From a virus, in IMG/VR virus record IMGVR_UViG_3300020581_000025, positions 1-33,274 of that record: a DNA stretch of 33,274 bases; one strand, written 5' to 3'. Of the stretch, positions 1 through 4,723 are shown in pieces. Positions within the stretch are counted from its first letter, which is position 1. Each line of letters begins with the position of its first letter. The notes below the pieces were generated by a model, which saw only the letters and a program-made list of their open reading frames with translations, made no database searches and had not been told where the DNA came from. A program made the translations under genes and the position numbers.

Positions 1-110
1 ACCGTTTGGTTGTTGTTGATCTTGAATTCCTTGATCGACTTGTACAAAGTCTGGTTTGAGGTTTTCTTGAGACCATCCCCGGGATGGTACAAGATAATGT
101 CTGTTCGCAT
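1..110 (-). CDS. Hypothetical protein, 3' end beyond window
   Basis: This is the N-terminal part (36 codons) of a minus-strand gene running off the left edge. Its ATG (110-108) follows a perfect AAGGAG ribosome-binding site at 120-115 with a 4-nt gap. The visible protein begins MRTDIILYHPGDGLKKTSNQ and is basic. I do not recognise it. An 8-bp-arm palindrome (72-88, ACCATCCC/GGGATGGT) lies within the coding sequence. It is the most distal visible gene of the left arm, and the gap to the next gene contains an inverted repeat (144-221). Confidence 0.7.
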   Translation of the reverse strand, partial: MRTDIILYHPGDGLKKTSNQTLYKSIKEFKINNNQT

Positions 111-143
111 AGTTCTCCTTTCAGATTAGGCCAAGGAACAGCC

Positions 144-221
144 CCGGCCTCGCAGATAAACCAACGCCTCCCCATATTCCGCTAGTAGTCAGGTTCATAG
201 AGCGTTATTCTGCGAAGCCGG
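144..221 (-). repeat. Inverted repeat in intergenic gap (13-bp arms)
   Basis: The arms 144-156 and 209-221 pair over 13 positions. The one position that is not Watson-Crick is a G-U pair in the minus-strand RNA. The 52-nt loop contains the start of an ORF of 25 codons (198-121, MNLTTSGIWGGVGLSARPGL...) with no ribosome-binding site, so I do not call it a gene. The repeat resembles in style those around the genes at 2445-3820. Confidence 0.5.
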
Positions 222-227
222 CGTTGT

Positions 228-371
228 TCACGCCACCGGCTCATCCCTCATCAACTCCGGATAAGCATAGAGTCTTTCGACCTTGTAGCTATTCCCATTC
301 CAAACGATCACCCTTGCATAGGCCCAACCACGATCGTCCTGCTCCATTGAAATCGTAACATCTTCATTCAC
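228..371 (-). CDS. Hypothetical 47-residue protein
   Basis: I chose the GTG at 371 because AGGAGG (383-378) sits 6 nt upstream. An upstream in-frame ATG at 479 has no ribosome-binding site and would place the dispersed repeat (388-409) inside the protein. The product (VNEDVTISMEQDDRGWAYAR...) is short and soluble-looking, with several aromatic residues. I do not recognise a family. It follows the 29-residue peptide gene at 413-502, and the dispersed 22-nt repeat fills the space between them. A GC-rich stem (220-223 with 231-234) straddles the stop codon. Confidence 0.65.
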   Translation of the reverse strand: MNEDVTISMEQDDRGWAYARVIVWNGNSYKVERLYAYPELMRDEPVA

Positions 372-387
372 GATTGGCCTCCTCTCT

Positions 388-409
388 CTAACCCCGTTGA
401 TTGGCGAGG
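388..409 (-). repeat. Dispersed repeat, copy 1
   Basis: The minus strand reads CCTCGC-CAAT-CAACGGGGTTAG. It starts 3 nt after the TAA of the 29-residue ORF and ends just before the AGGAGG ribosome-binding site of the gene at 228-371. CCTCG and CGGGG can form a 5-bp stem (one G-U pair) with an 8-nt loop. It has the same orientation as the gene it precedes. Confidence 0.85.
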
Positions 410-412
410 AAA

Positions 413-502
413 TTAGTGCTTCGCTCTCCCCCTTGCCCACATACACAGGCAAAACAAGCAAGCGCAAGCACTTGTGCAAAAACCCAGCATCAATGTTGGC
501 AT
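413..502 (-). CDS. Small Cys-rich hydrophobic peptide (29 aa)
   Basis: An ATG at 502 follows GGAGG (512-508) at a 5-nt spacing, one of the best ribosome-binding sites in the left arm. The product is MPTLMLGFCTSACACLFCLC followed by MWARGRAKH: a hydrophobic Cys-rich stretch (residues 1-21, five Cys) and a basic tail, as in small membrane peptides. No family is recognised. A 13-bp hairpin lies immediately upstream (513-541) and dispersed repeat copy 1 immediately downstream. The ribosome-binding site and placement favour a real gene, but its length limits certainty. Confidence 0.5.
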   Translation of the reverse strand: MPTLMLGFCTSACACLFCLCMWARGRAKH

Positions 503-512
503 ATTAGCCTCC

Positions 513-541
513 AAGTGATGGGGCCACTGGCCCCATCACTT
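513..541 (-). terminator. Strong intergenic hairpin, possible terminator or RNA processing site
   Basis: AAGTGATGGGGCC and its complement GGCCCCATCACTT form a perfect 13-bp stem around a 3-nt loop. It begins 5 nt after the stop of the gene at 547-798 and ends just before the ribosome-binding site of the next ORF. No U-run follows, so a classical rho-independent terminator is doubtful. An RNase-processed or 3'-protective stem is equally possible. Confidence 0.55.
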
Positions 542-546
542 CGAAA

Positions 547-798
547 CTAATTGGCAATACACCCACAAACAGTGCATCGCCAACCATCATCCTTCTTAAT
601 CTTCCCGCGTTCCACGCGAATGGCTCTGTTCATCAGCCGCATCCCTTTGCCATACTTCTCGTCCTGATAGGCCGCGCCATTGTTCCTGTTGAACCAAGGA
701 ACCTCAACCTTCGGCTTATCAGCAAAGGAAGTGCGGCCACACTGGATAACAATCAATCCAGCTACTACGCAATTGTGTGGCCGAACCTTTGCTTCCAT
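547..798 (-). CDS. Hypothetical protein with C-terminal CxxC motif
   Basis: This 83-residue protein starts at an ATG (798) with GAGAGGG upstream. The N-terminus (residues 9-20, NCVVAGLIVIQC) is mildly hydrophobic and the middle is basic. The C-terminus ends WRCTVCGCIAN, with Cys spacing reminiscent of half a zinc ribbon, although only one CxxC pair is present there. It lies between the 64-residue gene (816-1010) and a strong hairpin (513-541), so it may end a transcriptional segment. Function unknown. Confidence 0.65.
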   Translation of the reverse strand: MEAKVRPHNCVVAGLIVIQCGRTSFADKPKVEVPWFNRNNGAAYQDEKYGKGMRLMNRAIRVERGKIKKDDGWRCTVCGCIAN

Positions 799-815
799 GC
801 TACCCTCTCGATATA

Positions 816-1010
816 TCAGCCTTGACTCTGCACCAATGCCTCAACATCTTGGGACTCATCAAGGGAAATCGGAGCTTCAGCTCCAGGCGAAAGGCTCGAT
901 ACCTCTTGAGCCACTGCCTGCGTTGTTCCGTCAGGGCCATTGTCTGCCTGCTTTCTCGCCGCCAAGAGCGGCGTATTAGTTAGCGGTTGGTATTTGTTTG
1001 GGGTGCTCAC
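816..1010 (-). CDS. Hypothetical 64-residue acidic protein
   Basis: The GTG start at 1010 overlaps the TGA stop of the upstream gene (GTGA overlap), and AGGTGA precedes it. Such stop-start overlaps argue for translational coupling and a real gene. The product (MSTPNKYQPLTNTPLLAARK...) has a polar N-terminus and a disordered, acidic, Gln/Ser-rich C-terminus (…DESQDVEALVQSQG). No family is recognised. It is coupled to the two-helix membrane protein at 1007-1198, so the two may act together. Confidence 0.6.
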   Translation of the reverse strand: MSTPNKYQPLTNTPLLAARKQADNGPDGTTQAVAQEVSSLSPGAEAPISLDESQDVEALVQSQG

Positions 1011-1198
1011 ATTTCACCTGCTATTCCGAAAGCGACGGCAGTCATGATAAGGCACATGATCGTTCCCGCACAATATCCGAAAACATCTCCTGTGTTTGTT
1101 ATCAGACACCATATCGCTGTTTTACCCAACATACAAGCTGTAAAAGCAAGGAAACAGGCGATTGTGTAAACCGTGATCTTGGTATAATTCGTGCTCAA
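1007..1198 (-). CDS. Small two-helix membrane protein (holin-like topology)
   Basis: The 63-residue product has two hydrophobic segments, about residues 8-24 (ITVYTIACFLAFTACML) and 39-61, joined by a short loop. That topology fits a class II holin or another small phage membrane protein. The ATG overlaps the TGA of the upstream gene (ATGA), and its own stop overlaps the next gene's GTG, so it sits in a tightly coupled operon. A more convincing holin is encoded at 7404-7823, so a lysis role here is only a possibility. Confidence 0.7.
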   Translation of the reverse strand: MSTNYTKITVYTIACFLAFTACMLGKTAIWCLITNTGDVFGYCAGTIMCLIMTAVAFGIAGEM

Positions 1199-1959
1199 TG
1201 CTTCCTCGCTTTCTTGGGGTTCATGAGAACCTCATAGGAATGTAAACCAACCTTGCGAACAGGATATCCAGAGTGCCTGAATTGCATAGCCACAGATTCA
1301 TCCCGCCCAATTGGGTGCCACACATCCTTTTCTCTGGGTGGGGGCAGGCTGCGTTTCTTCTCCAGCTTCTTGGCTTCCATGATCGCTTGCATGGCCCTTA
1401 ATCGAGCCTTGCAATGATCCTCTTCAGCCAGCAAGAGATTGTCTACTCTCATGTAGAGGAGGCCATCAATATACGGCCCCTCATCCTGCTGGCCTAAGAT
1501 GTAGTTCTCCCTGTTGAGTGCTCGTGCGGCCTCAAAATATTCAATATCAGCCTCATAAGCATCCCGCGAGTATGGGCCTTCCCAAGGTGGGCGTTCTCTC
1601 TCGCCTAGCGGATTAACCACTTCATCCACATAGCTAAAGAACTTCCCATCCCTGAGCATGGGGCCAATTAAGGCCATGATTCTCGGATAAGCATCGGCGT
1701 ATTCTTCGAAATACCGCCGCCAATAGCTATTCGCTTGTCCCTTGTGGTTGGGCTTGGCCTGCGCCAAGCGTTGCATATCGTCATCCCGTGGCTTGTACTG
1801 AGCACCACGCAACCTATCAGGATCAATCTTCTTGCTTGATCCCTTGAGGCTCATGGACCGCTTGTACTCAAACTTGAGCCTTGGCACGGGCTTGAGCGGC
1901 TCCAATATGATGATTCGGGCCGCATCTTCTGGTCTGAGGCGCCAAAGTGGGAATTCCAT
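1195..1959 (-). CDS. Hypothetical 254-residue protein
   Basis: This is the largest gene of the left arm. It starts with ATG at 1959, just after the stop of the gene at 1961-2149, with GTGGGTG as a weak ribosome-binding site, and it overlaps the next gene by 4 nt. The protein is charged and soluble, with a basic N-terminal third (KRSMSLKGSSKK), an aromatic/acidic middle and a helical Lys/Glu stretch near residues 185-205 (ARLRAMQAIMEAKKLEKKRS). No catalytic motif is recognisable. Its coupling to small membrane and unknown genes suggests a host-interaction or regulatory role, but nothing in the sequence proves this. Confidence 0.75.
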   Translation of the reverse strand: MEFPLWRLRPEDAARIIILEPLKPVPRLKFEYKRSMSLKGSSKKIDPDRLRGAQYKPRDDDMQRLAQAKPNHKGQANSYWRRYFEEYADAYPRIMALIGPMLRDGKFFSYVDEVVNPLGERERPPWEGPYSRDAYEADIEYFEAARALNRENYILGQQDEGPYIDGLLYMRVDNLLLAEEDHCKARLRAMQAIMEAKKLEKKRSLPPPREKDVWHPIGRDESVAMQFRHSGYPVRKVGLHSYEVLMNPKKARKH

Positions 1960-1960
1960 G

Positions 1961-2149
1961 CTACACCCACGATGATGCTTTTAGGATGGCCGCGTTCAAC
2001 ATCGCATAGCCAACCAATTTCTCGGGACTCATGGTGGTTTGAGGGGCATTATAAGCTATCCCATGAGTAGGACGGCTCTGTTCAAACATATACCCCGTCA
2101 GGTTGAGGTAATACTTCAACTGGTAATACGCGCAACGTCGAATTTCCAT
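1961..2149 (-). CDS. Hypothetical 62-residue protein
   Basis: The ATG at 2149 has GGAG about 8 nt upstream (GGAGCGTGACAA). The product (MEIRRCAYYQLKYYLNLTGY...) is rich in Tyr and Ala, with a modestly hydrophobic C-terminal half. It ends 2 nt before the 254-residue gene, so the two are probably co-translated. It lies directly downstream of the structured non-coding block at 2177-2416, which may form its 5' leader. I do not recognise a family. Confidence 0.6.
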   Translation of the reverse strand: MEIRRCAYYQLKYYLNLTGYMFEQSRPTHGIAYNAPQTTMSPEKLVGYAMLNAAILKASSWV

Positions 2150-2176
2150 TTGTCACGCTCCGCTGCAACGGCATTT

Positions 2177-2416
2177 GCCGCGCATTACAGCCCCCAGGAG
2201 CGACGTTTGGCACCCAATCGGACCTTTGGGACCATTTGTCGCTTGGGGGGCTGTAAAACGCGGCCAGCAGCCATTTTGACCGCTGGTCAGGTACGGAGCG
2301 GGCCAAGTGGCAGCCAGAGCCAAACCTTGCTCTCTGGACAATTGTACCCCACTTGGCCCACCATTGACAACATCTCTTGCACTATCGCTCAAGGCGCAAC
2401 TAGACTAGCTTGCGCC
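2177..2416 (-). other. Structured non-coding block with three tandem hairpins
   Basis: About 295 nt lie between the genes at 1961-2149 and 2445-2669. I see three stems. The first pairs 2177-2204 with 2238-2264 in segments of 6, 11 and 6 bp, the core being TTACAGCCCCC with GGGGGCTGTAA. The second pairs 2300-2310 with 2349-2359 (GGGCCAAGTGG, 11 bp) around an inner CCAGAG/CTCTGG stem. The third pairs 2393-2399 with 2410-2416 (GGCGCAA, 7 bp). A TTG-started ORF (2392-2153) crosses the block but lacks a ribosome-binding site. A regulatory leader, a small RNA, or remnants of stem-flanked cassettes are possible. Confidence 0.6.
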
Positions 2417-2709
2417 CCCTTGCCCCAGCATCTATATCAGCTGGTTAGCCGATGTTCTCAGCAGTGGCAAAGTACCCGTCGGGATTACTTTCAGAGCGCT
2501 CAATCCCAATGTGCTCAGCCAGTGCATTCAACCAATCGGCCAGTTCCTGCCGGGTTGAAGTCTTATTGGCCTTGCTGTCAATGGCCGCTCCGTTCTGCTC
2601 AGTTGCCAGCTTGCCCTTAGCTCGCTTGGCGAAGTATGCTTCCCTTTCTTCTAAGGTTGCAATCCTCATGTCAACTGCTCCGTAGGCTAGTTGCCCCCTG
2701 AGCGATAGT
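2381..2709 (-). repeat. Inverted repeat pair 1 flanking the 74-residue gene
   Basis: Arm 2683-2709 pairs with arm 2381-2407. Of 27 positions, 24 are Watson-Crick, one is G-U in the minus-strand RNA and two are mismatched. The gene at 2445-2669, with its ribosome-binding site, lies in the loop. The 5' arm ends just before CTACGGAGC, the ribosome-binding region. The 3' arm overlaps a local 7-bp hairpin (2393-2416), so two mutually exclusive folds exist. Confidence 0.85.
2445..2669 (-). CDS. Hypothetical 74-residue protein (stem-flanked gene 1)
   Basis: I start at ATG 2669 because CGGAGC precedes it in the form TACGGAGCAGTTGACATG, closely matching the leaders at 3299 and 3019. The longer in-frame ORF would read through the repeat arms. 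The product (MRIATLEEREAYFAKRAKGK...) is charged and probably helical, with a Glu/Arg-rich N-terminus and an amphipathic segment near ELADWLNALAEHIGIERSES. No family is recognised. It lies inside inverted repeat pair 1 and is the last of four genes in the stem chain. Confidence 0.65.
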   Translation of the reverse strand: MRIATLEEREAYFAKRAKGKLATEQNGAAIDSKANKTSTRQELADWLNALAEHIGIERSESNPDGYFATAENIG

Positions 2710-3058
2710 CGCTGTGCTCTAGGCGAAACCAGTCTTAGCTTTCGCCTTGTTCTCAGTTCGGCTTGACGTACAGGCAATATACAGCCAGTTCAGTGTCCAT
2801 CAGCAATTGGACTTCACCGTATCGCCGCTGTCTCATCCAGTAGCCCTTGAGCCACTTCTTGAGATACCGTCCGGTTTCCCAATCCACGACGAACCGCTCC
2901 CATTCCTTGCAATCCCACTTACGCTCAGAAAGGACTTTCAGGATTTCCTCTTTGGCCCTGTCCAATGGGTTCAACGGCAGCTCTGCGACTCGTCCTTCAG
3001 CCTTAACCAGGTTTGCCATGATCTTGCTCCGTGCGCTGGTTGCGCCTAGAGCACAGCG
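2710..3058 (-). repeat. Inverted repeat pair 2 flanking the 88-residue gene
   Basis: Arm 3036-3058 pairs with arm 2710-2732 at 22 of 23 positions, the first 16 being uninterrupted (CGCTGTGCTCTAGGCG). The gene at 2753-3019 lies between them. The 3' arm also takes part in a perfect local 8-bp hairpin (2721-2728 with 2740-2747, AGGCGAAA/TTTCGCCT), an alternative fold. The arm abuts pair 1 with no spare base (2709/2710). Confidence 0.9.
2753..3019 (-). CDS. Hypothetical 88-residue basic protein (stem-flanked gene 2)
   Basis: ATG 3019 is preceded by CACGGAGCAAGATC, the same leader type as its neighbours, which favours this start over one at 3106. The protein (MANLVKAEGRVAELPLNPLD...) is compact, basic and rich in Trp and Tyr. 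It has a likely helix at RAKEEILKVLSERKWDCKEW and a basic aromatic stretch RYLKKWLKGYWMRQRRYG that could bind nucleic acid or another phage protein. No family is recognised. It lies inside inverted repeat pair 2. Confidence 0.7.
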   Translation of the reverse strand: MANLVKAEGRVAELPLNPLDRAKEEILKVLSERKWDCKEWERFVVDWETGRYLKKWLKGYWMRQRRYGEVQLLMDTELAVYCLYVKPN

Positions 3059-3059
3059 T

Positions 3060-3340
3060 CCGATGGCTCTGGGCAGCACCTTGCCTGCCCTTGGGCTACT
3101 GCCCAAACATTCCCCTATTCAGTGGCCTTAGCTCCCGGATAATCCCTGCCATCATCCCGCCCAGCAGGGCATTCTGGAATACCCTGATTGCCTGCTCCTT
3201 GGGATAGGCTAACGCTGGGAACTCTCTCAGGTATGACCTGCCAGTCGGCCCAGAGATTACTCGGTACAGCCCATACAACCTTGGTTTCCTGATAGCCATG
3301 TCAATTGCTCCGTGCGGTAGATACCGCCCAGAGCCATCGG
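3060..3340 (-). repeat. Inverted repeat pair 3 flanking the 67-residue gene
   Basis: Arms 3326-3340 and 3060-3074 are perfectly complementary over 15 bp (CCGATGGCTCTGGGC). The stem extends 6 more positions (3320-3325 with 3075-3080), where all three non-Watson-Crick positions are G-U in the minus-strand RNA, giving 21 pairs. The gene at 3096-3299 lies in the loop. A 6-bp palindrome (GCGGTA-GA-TACCGC, 3314-3327) overlaps the 5' arm. Confidence 0.85.
3096..3299 (-). CDS. Hypothetical 67-residue basic protein (stem-flanked gene 3)
   Basis: ATG 3299 follows CACGGAGCAATTGAC, nearly identical to the leaders of the two genes downstream. The product (MAIRKPRLYGLYRVISGPTG...) is strongly basic. It has Gly/Arg-rich turns and a hydrophobic stretch near the C-terminus (ALLGGMMAGIIREL). 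I do not recognise it. A 6-bp hairpin (TTGGGC-TACT-GCCCAA, 3091-3106) straddles its stop codon. It lies inside inverted repeat pair 3. Confidence 0.65.
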   Translation of the reverse strand: MAIRKPRLYGLYRVISGPTGRSYLREFPALAYPKEQAIRVFQNALLGGMMAGIIRELRPLNRGMFGQ

Positions 3341-3376
3341 TGCGAATGAGCATGGGCGATACTCTGCCCGGCCACC

Positions 3377-3820
3377 CTACTGCTTGGCCTTGAGTTGGTA
3401 CACTTCCATGAGGTCATCGACCCCCAGCTTGCCACCCTGCCTTGCCGCAAGCTGCTTGATGGTATTGTACTTCAGCGCCCCATCGTGGTCCCCTGCTGCC
3501 TTGAGCTTCGAGATGTGCCCATCCAACAGCGTGGTGTTCTCCGGCGTCAGAGGCATCAGTTCAATGCGGTCTGACTTGGTCACGGCCTGCTTCCGCTCTC
3601 CAAACTGTCCCTCATGTTCCATGATGAACAGCTTGGTTTCCTCGATCACTTCGGCCTTGGTCAGCCGATCGTACTGGTCAGGATAGAGCGAAACCGGGAA
3701 GCGACCCAATCCGTAAATCACCAGCGAACCCTTCTCTCCAATCCCAATGCTAATCTTCGGGTCAGAGGTCAATGCGATCGCTTCGACTCGTGGTGTGGTC
3801 TTTACAAATGTGCTAGACAT
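3377..3820 (-). CDS. Hypothetical 147-residue protein (stem-flanked gene 4)
   Basis: ATG 3820 is preceded by GGAG embedded in the palindrome ATGGAG-TAA-CTCCAT (3819-3833). An upstream ATG at 3853 has no ribosome-binding site. The N-terminal half looks like a beta-rich small domain (ISIGIGEKGSLVIYGLGRFP, followed by VSLYPDQYDRL). The C-terminal half is helical (NTTLLDGHISKLKAAGDHDG). No family is recognised. It is the first gene of the stem-flanked series and may be the promoter-proximal gene of the operon downstream of the operator-like cluster at 4040-4087. Confidence 0.75.
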   Translation of the reverse strand: MSSTFVKTTPRVEAIALTSDPKISIGIGEKGSLVIYGLGRFPVSLYPDQYDRLTKAEVIEETKLFIMEHEGQFGERKQAVTKSDRIELMPLTPENTTLLDGHISKLKAAGDHDGALKYNTIKQLAARQGGKLGVDDLMEVYQLKAKQ

Positions 3821-3833
3821 GGAGTTACTCCAT
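3819..3833 (-). promoter_or_regulatory. Palindrome hiding the ribosome-binding site of the 147-residue gene
   Basis: ATGGAG-N3-CTCCAT forms a 6-bp stem with a 3-nt loop. It contains both the GGAG ribosome-binding site and the first two bases of the start codon. In RNA this would limit ribosome access, so translation of the first gene in the stem chain may be structure-controlled. Confidence 0.5.
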
Positions 3834-3969
3834 TGCGTGTTCCCTCTGCTCATGCTACTGGGGAAGCATCGCCCATGCCCATTCGCTATTCAGTTGTCAA
3901 GTAATGCCAGTTGTCGCGGTACTCTGAAGCACCGGGCTGCCGGACGGTGCCGACGGCGCAGTCACTTTT

Positions 3970-4037
3970 GCAATCGGGCCGTCAAAATCGCAAGTGCCCG
4001 CCGAATCAGCCACTTGCGAGTTCGGCCATTCGATTGC
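3970..4037. other. Long two-part hairpin or cruciform
   Basis: GCAATCG + GGCCG (3970-3981) pairs with CGGCC + CGATTGC (4023-4037) with a 3-nt bulge, giving 12 bp. Inside it TCGCAAGTG (3988-3996) pairs with CACTTGCGA (4011-4019), a perfect 9 bp around a 14-nt loop. It lies between the operator-like dyads and the left-arm operon. It could be a leader RNA structure, a small RNA, or a DNA cruciform at a replication or regulatory site. Confidence 0.6.
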
Positions 4038-4039
4038 TC

Positions 4040-4087
4040 GTGTGTAAAATGTACACACCAAACTTACACACCGTGTAAATTCTACAC
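4040..4087. promoter_or_regulatory. Operator-like cluster of GTGTA/TACAC dyads
   Basis: Three dyads overlap in 48 bp: GTGTGTA-N5-TACACAC (4040-4058, 7-bp arms), TTACAC-N3-GTGTAA (4064-4078) and GTGTA-N5-TACAC (4073-4087). The two N5 dyads have centres 31 bp apart, about three helical turns, as expected for cooperative repressor binding. No promoter hexamers are convincing here. No candidate repressor is identified in the window. Confidence 0.6.
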
Positions 4088-4244
4088 GCCTGCCGCCGCC
4101 CGGCTACTGGCGCCCACGCGAGGCGAGGCCCAGGCTCGAGACCCGAGGCATAGACATGGCTAGGCGAGGTTTAAGCTATCGTCATCGGGGGTGGCCGAAA
4201 TGTATCATGGGACCCGCCGAATTACAGGAATTTAAAAATTCCAT

Positions 4245-4496
4245 CTATATTATAGACCCATTCTCCCCCGCCTCCCCGTAATCCCATGTTTCTAATGAGG
4301 TTTCGAGATTCTCCTCGGGGGCAGGTTTTAGGATGTTTTGGATGTCCGCGAGGGTGTTTCGGCGGGATTTGCGAGTTTTATACTCTTCTTGGGAGGCGGC
4401 GACGAATTTCTTGTATTCCGTCGGAAAGTAGTGTTTTACATAGGCGTGGCACTTTGAGGAGATTCGATTGTAAACTGCGGATTCTAGGTTTGTCAT
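4245..4496 (-). CDS. Hypothetical 83-residue protein, first gene left of the divergent region
   Basis: The protein (MTNLESAVYNRISSKCHAYV...) is charged. It has an N-terminal half rich in Tyr and Lys, a basic stretch (EEYKTRKSRRNTLADIQNIL) and an acidic C-terminus. The ribosome-binding site is weak, with GGAG about 12 nt from the ATG. It is transcribed away from the terminase genes and would be the first gene read leftward from the AT-rich divergent region, so an early regulatory role is conceivable. No helix-turn-helix or other family is recognised with confidence. Confidence 0.6.
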   Translation of the reverse strand: MTNLESAVYNRISSKCHAYVKHYFPTEYKKFVAASQEEYKTRKSRRNTLADIQNILKPAPEENLETSLETWDYGEAGENGSII

Positions 4497-4723
4497 ATTG
4501 ATTTAGACTCCGGAAATCTCTAATATAGGACAAGGAATTTCAATTATATTAAATTATGTCTCTCTAGGCCCCCCGGAACACAACGCCACAGAGATAAGAG
4601 AGAGAGATATTATAGATAGATATATATTAATACTAATAAAACCCTTTCTTTCTAAAAATAATTTTCCTCTTCCTGTCCGGAAAGAGGGAGTTTGGGAGTC
4701 TAAATTGGTGCAAGGCACTCTTT
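4497..4723. promoter_or_regulatory. AT-rich divergent intergenic region with boundary inverted repeat
   Basis: This 227-nt stretch separates leftward and rightward genes and should hold divergent promoters. ATTTAGACTCC (4501-4511) is perfectly repeated in inverse at 4695-4705, bracketing the region. Inside are TCTCTCT/AGAGAGA tracts (4558-4609), a TATAAT hexamer on the minus strand (4616-4611) with a weak TTATTA 17 nt upstream, and AT-rich runs (4610-4670). No ORF is supported. A replication origin is possible. Confidence 0.5.

Larger units (their letters stand above)
3342..3886 (-). repeat. Inverted repeat pair 4 flanking the 147-residue gene
   Basis: Arm 3865-3886 pairs with arm 3342-3363. 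Twenty of 22 positions are Watson-Crick. The other two are G-U pairs in the minus-strand RNA but would be A-C mismatches in the plus-strand RNA, so the RNA stem has 22 continuous pairs. The whole gene at 3377-3820 lies in the loop. The 3' arm begins 1 nt from the pair 3 arm (3340/3342). Confidence 0.9.
3887..4244. promoter_or_regulatory. Gene-free regulatory stretch of 358 nt
   Basis: I find no convincing gene here. A TTGACA hexamer (3900-3895, minus) lies at the end nearest the 147-residue gene but has no matching -10 box. A 6-bp stem (GCACCG/CGGTGC, about 3929-3950), the strong hairpin at 3970-4037 and the dyad cluster at 4040-4087 follow. The part from 4090 to 4200 is GC-rich and repetitive (GGCGAGG, GAGGC) without a clear fold. 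GGAATTT-AA-AAATTCC lies near 4208-4223, downstream of the 83-residue gene. Confidence 0.55.

Noticed and set aside
2153-2392. 79-residue minus-strand ORF in the structured block
   Set aside because: It has a TTG start with no ribosome-binding site and unstructured composition, and it is crossed by two strong stems. I treat the region as non-coding but cannot exclude translation.
2039-2620. 193-residue plus-strand ORF opposite the left-arm genes
   Set aside because: It runs antisense through two supported genes and several inverted repeats. It is Cys/Arg/Gln-rich with no recognisable domain, so it is a shadow frame.
3821-3853. Upstream ATG (3853) for the 147-residue gene
   Set aside because: No ribosome-binding site precedes it, while GGAG stands at the right place for ATG 3820.
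3895-3900. TTGACA as the -35 box of the left-arm operon
   Set aside because: It is a perfect hexamer, but nothing resembling TATAAT occurs 15-19 nt downstream on the same strand.
4088-4200. tRNA or other standard RNA gene in the GC-rich stretch
   Set aside because: I could not build a cloverleaf or find the T-loop consensus. The GGCGAGG repeats do not fold convincingly.
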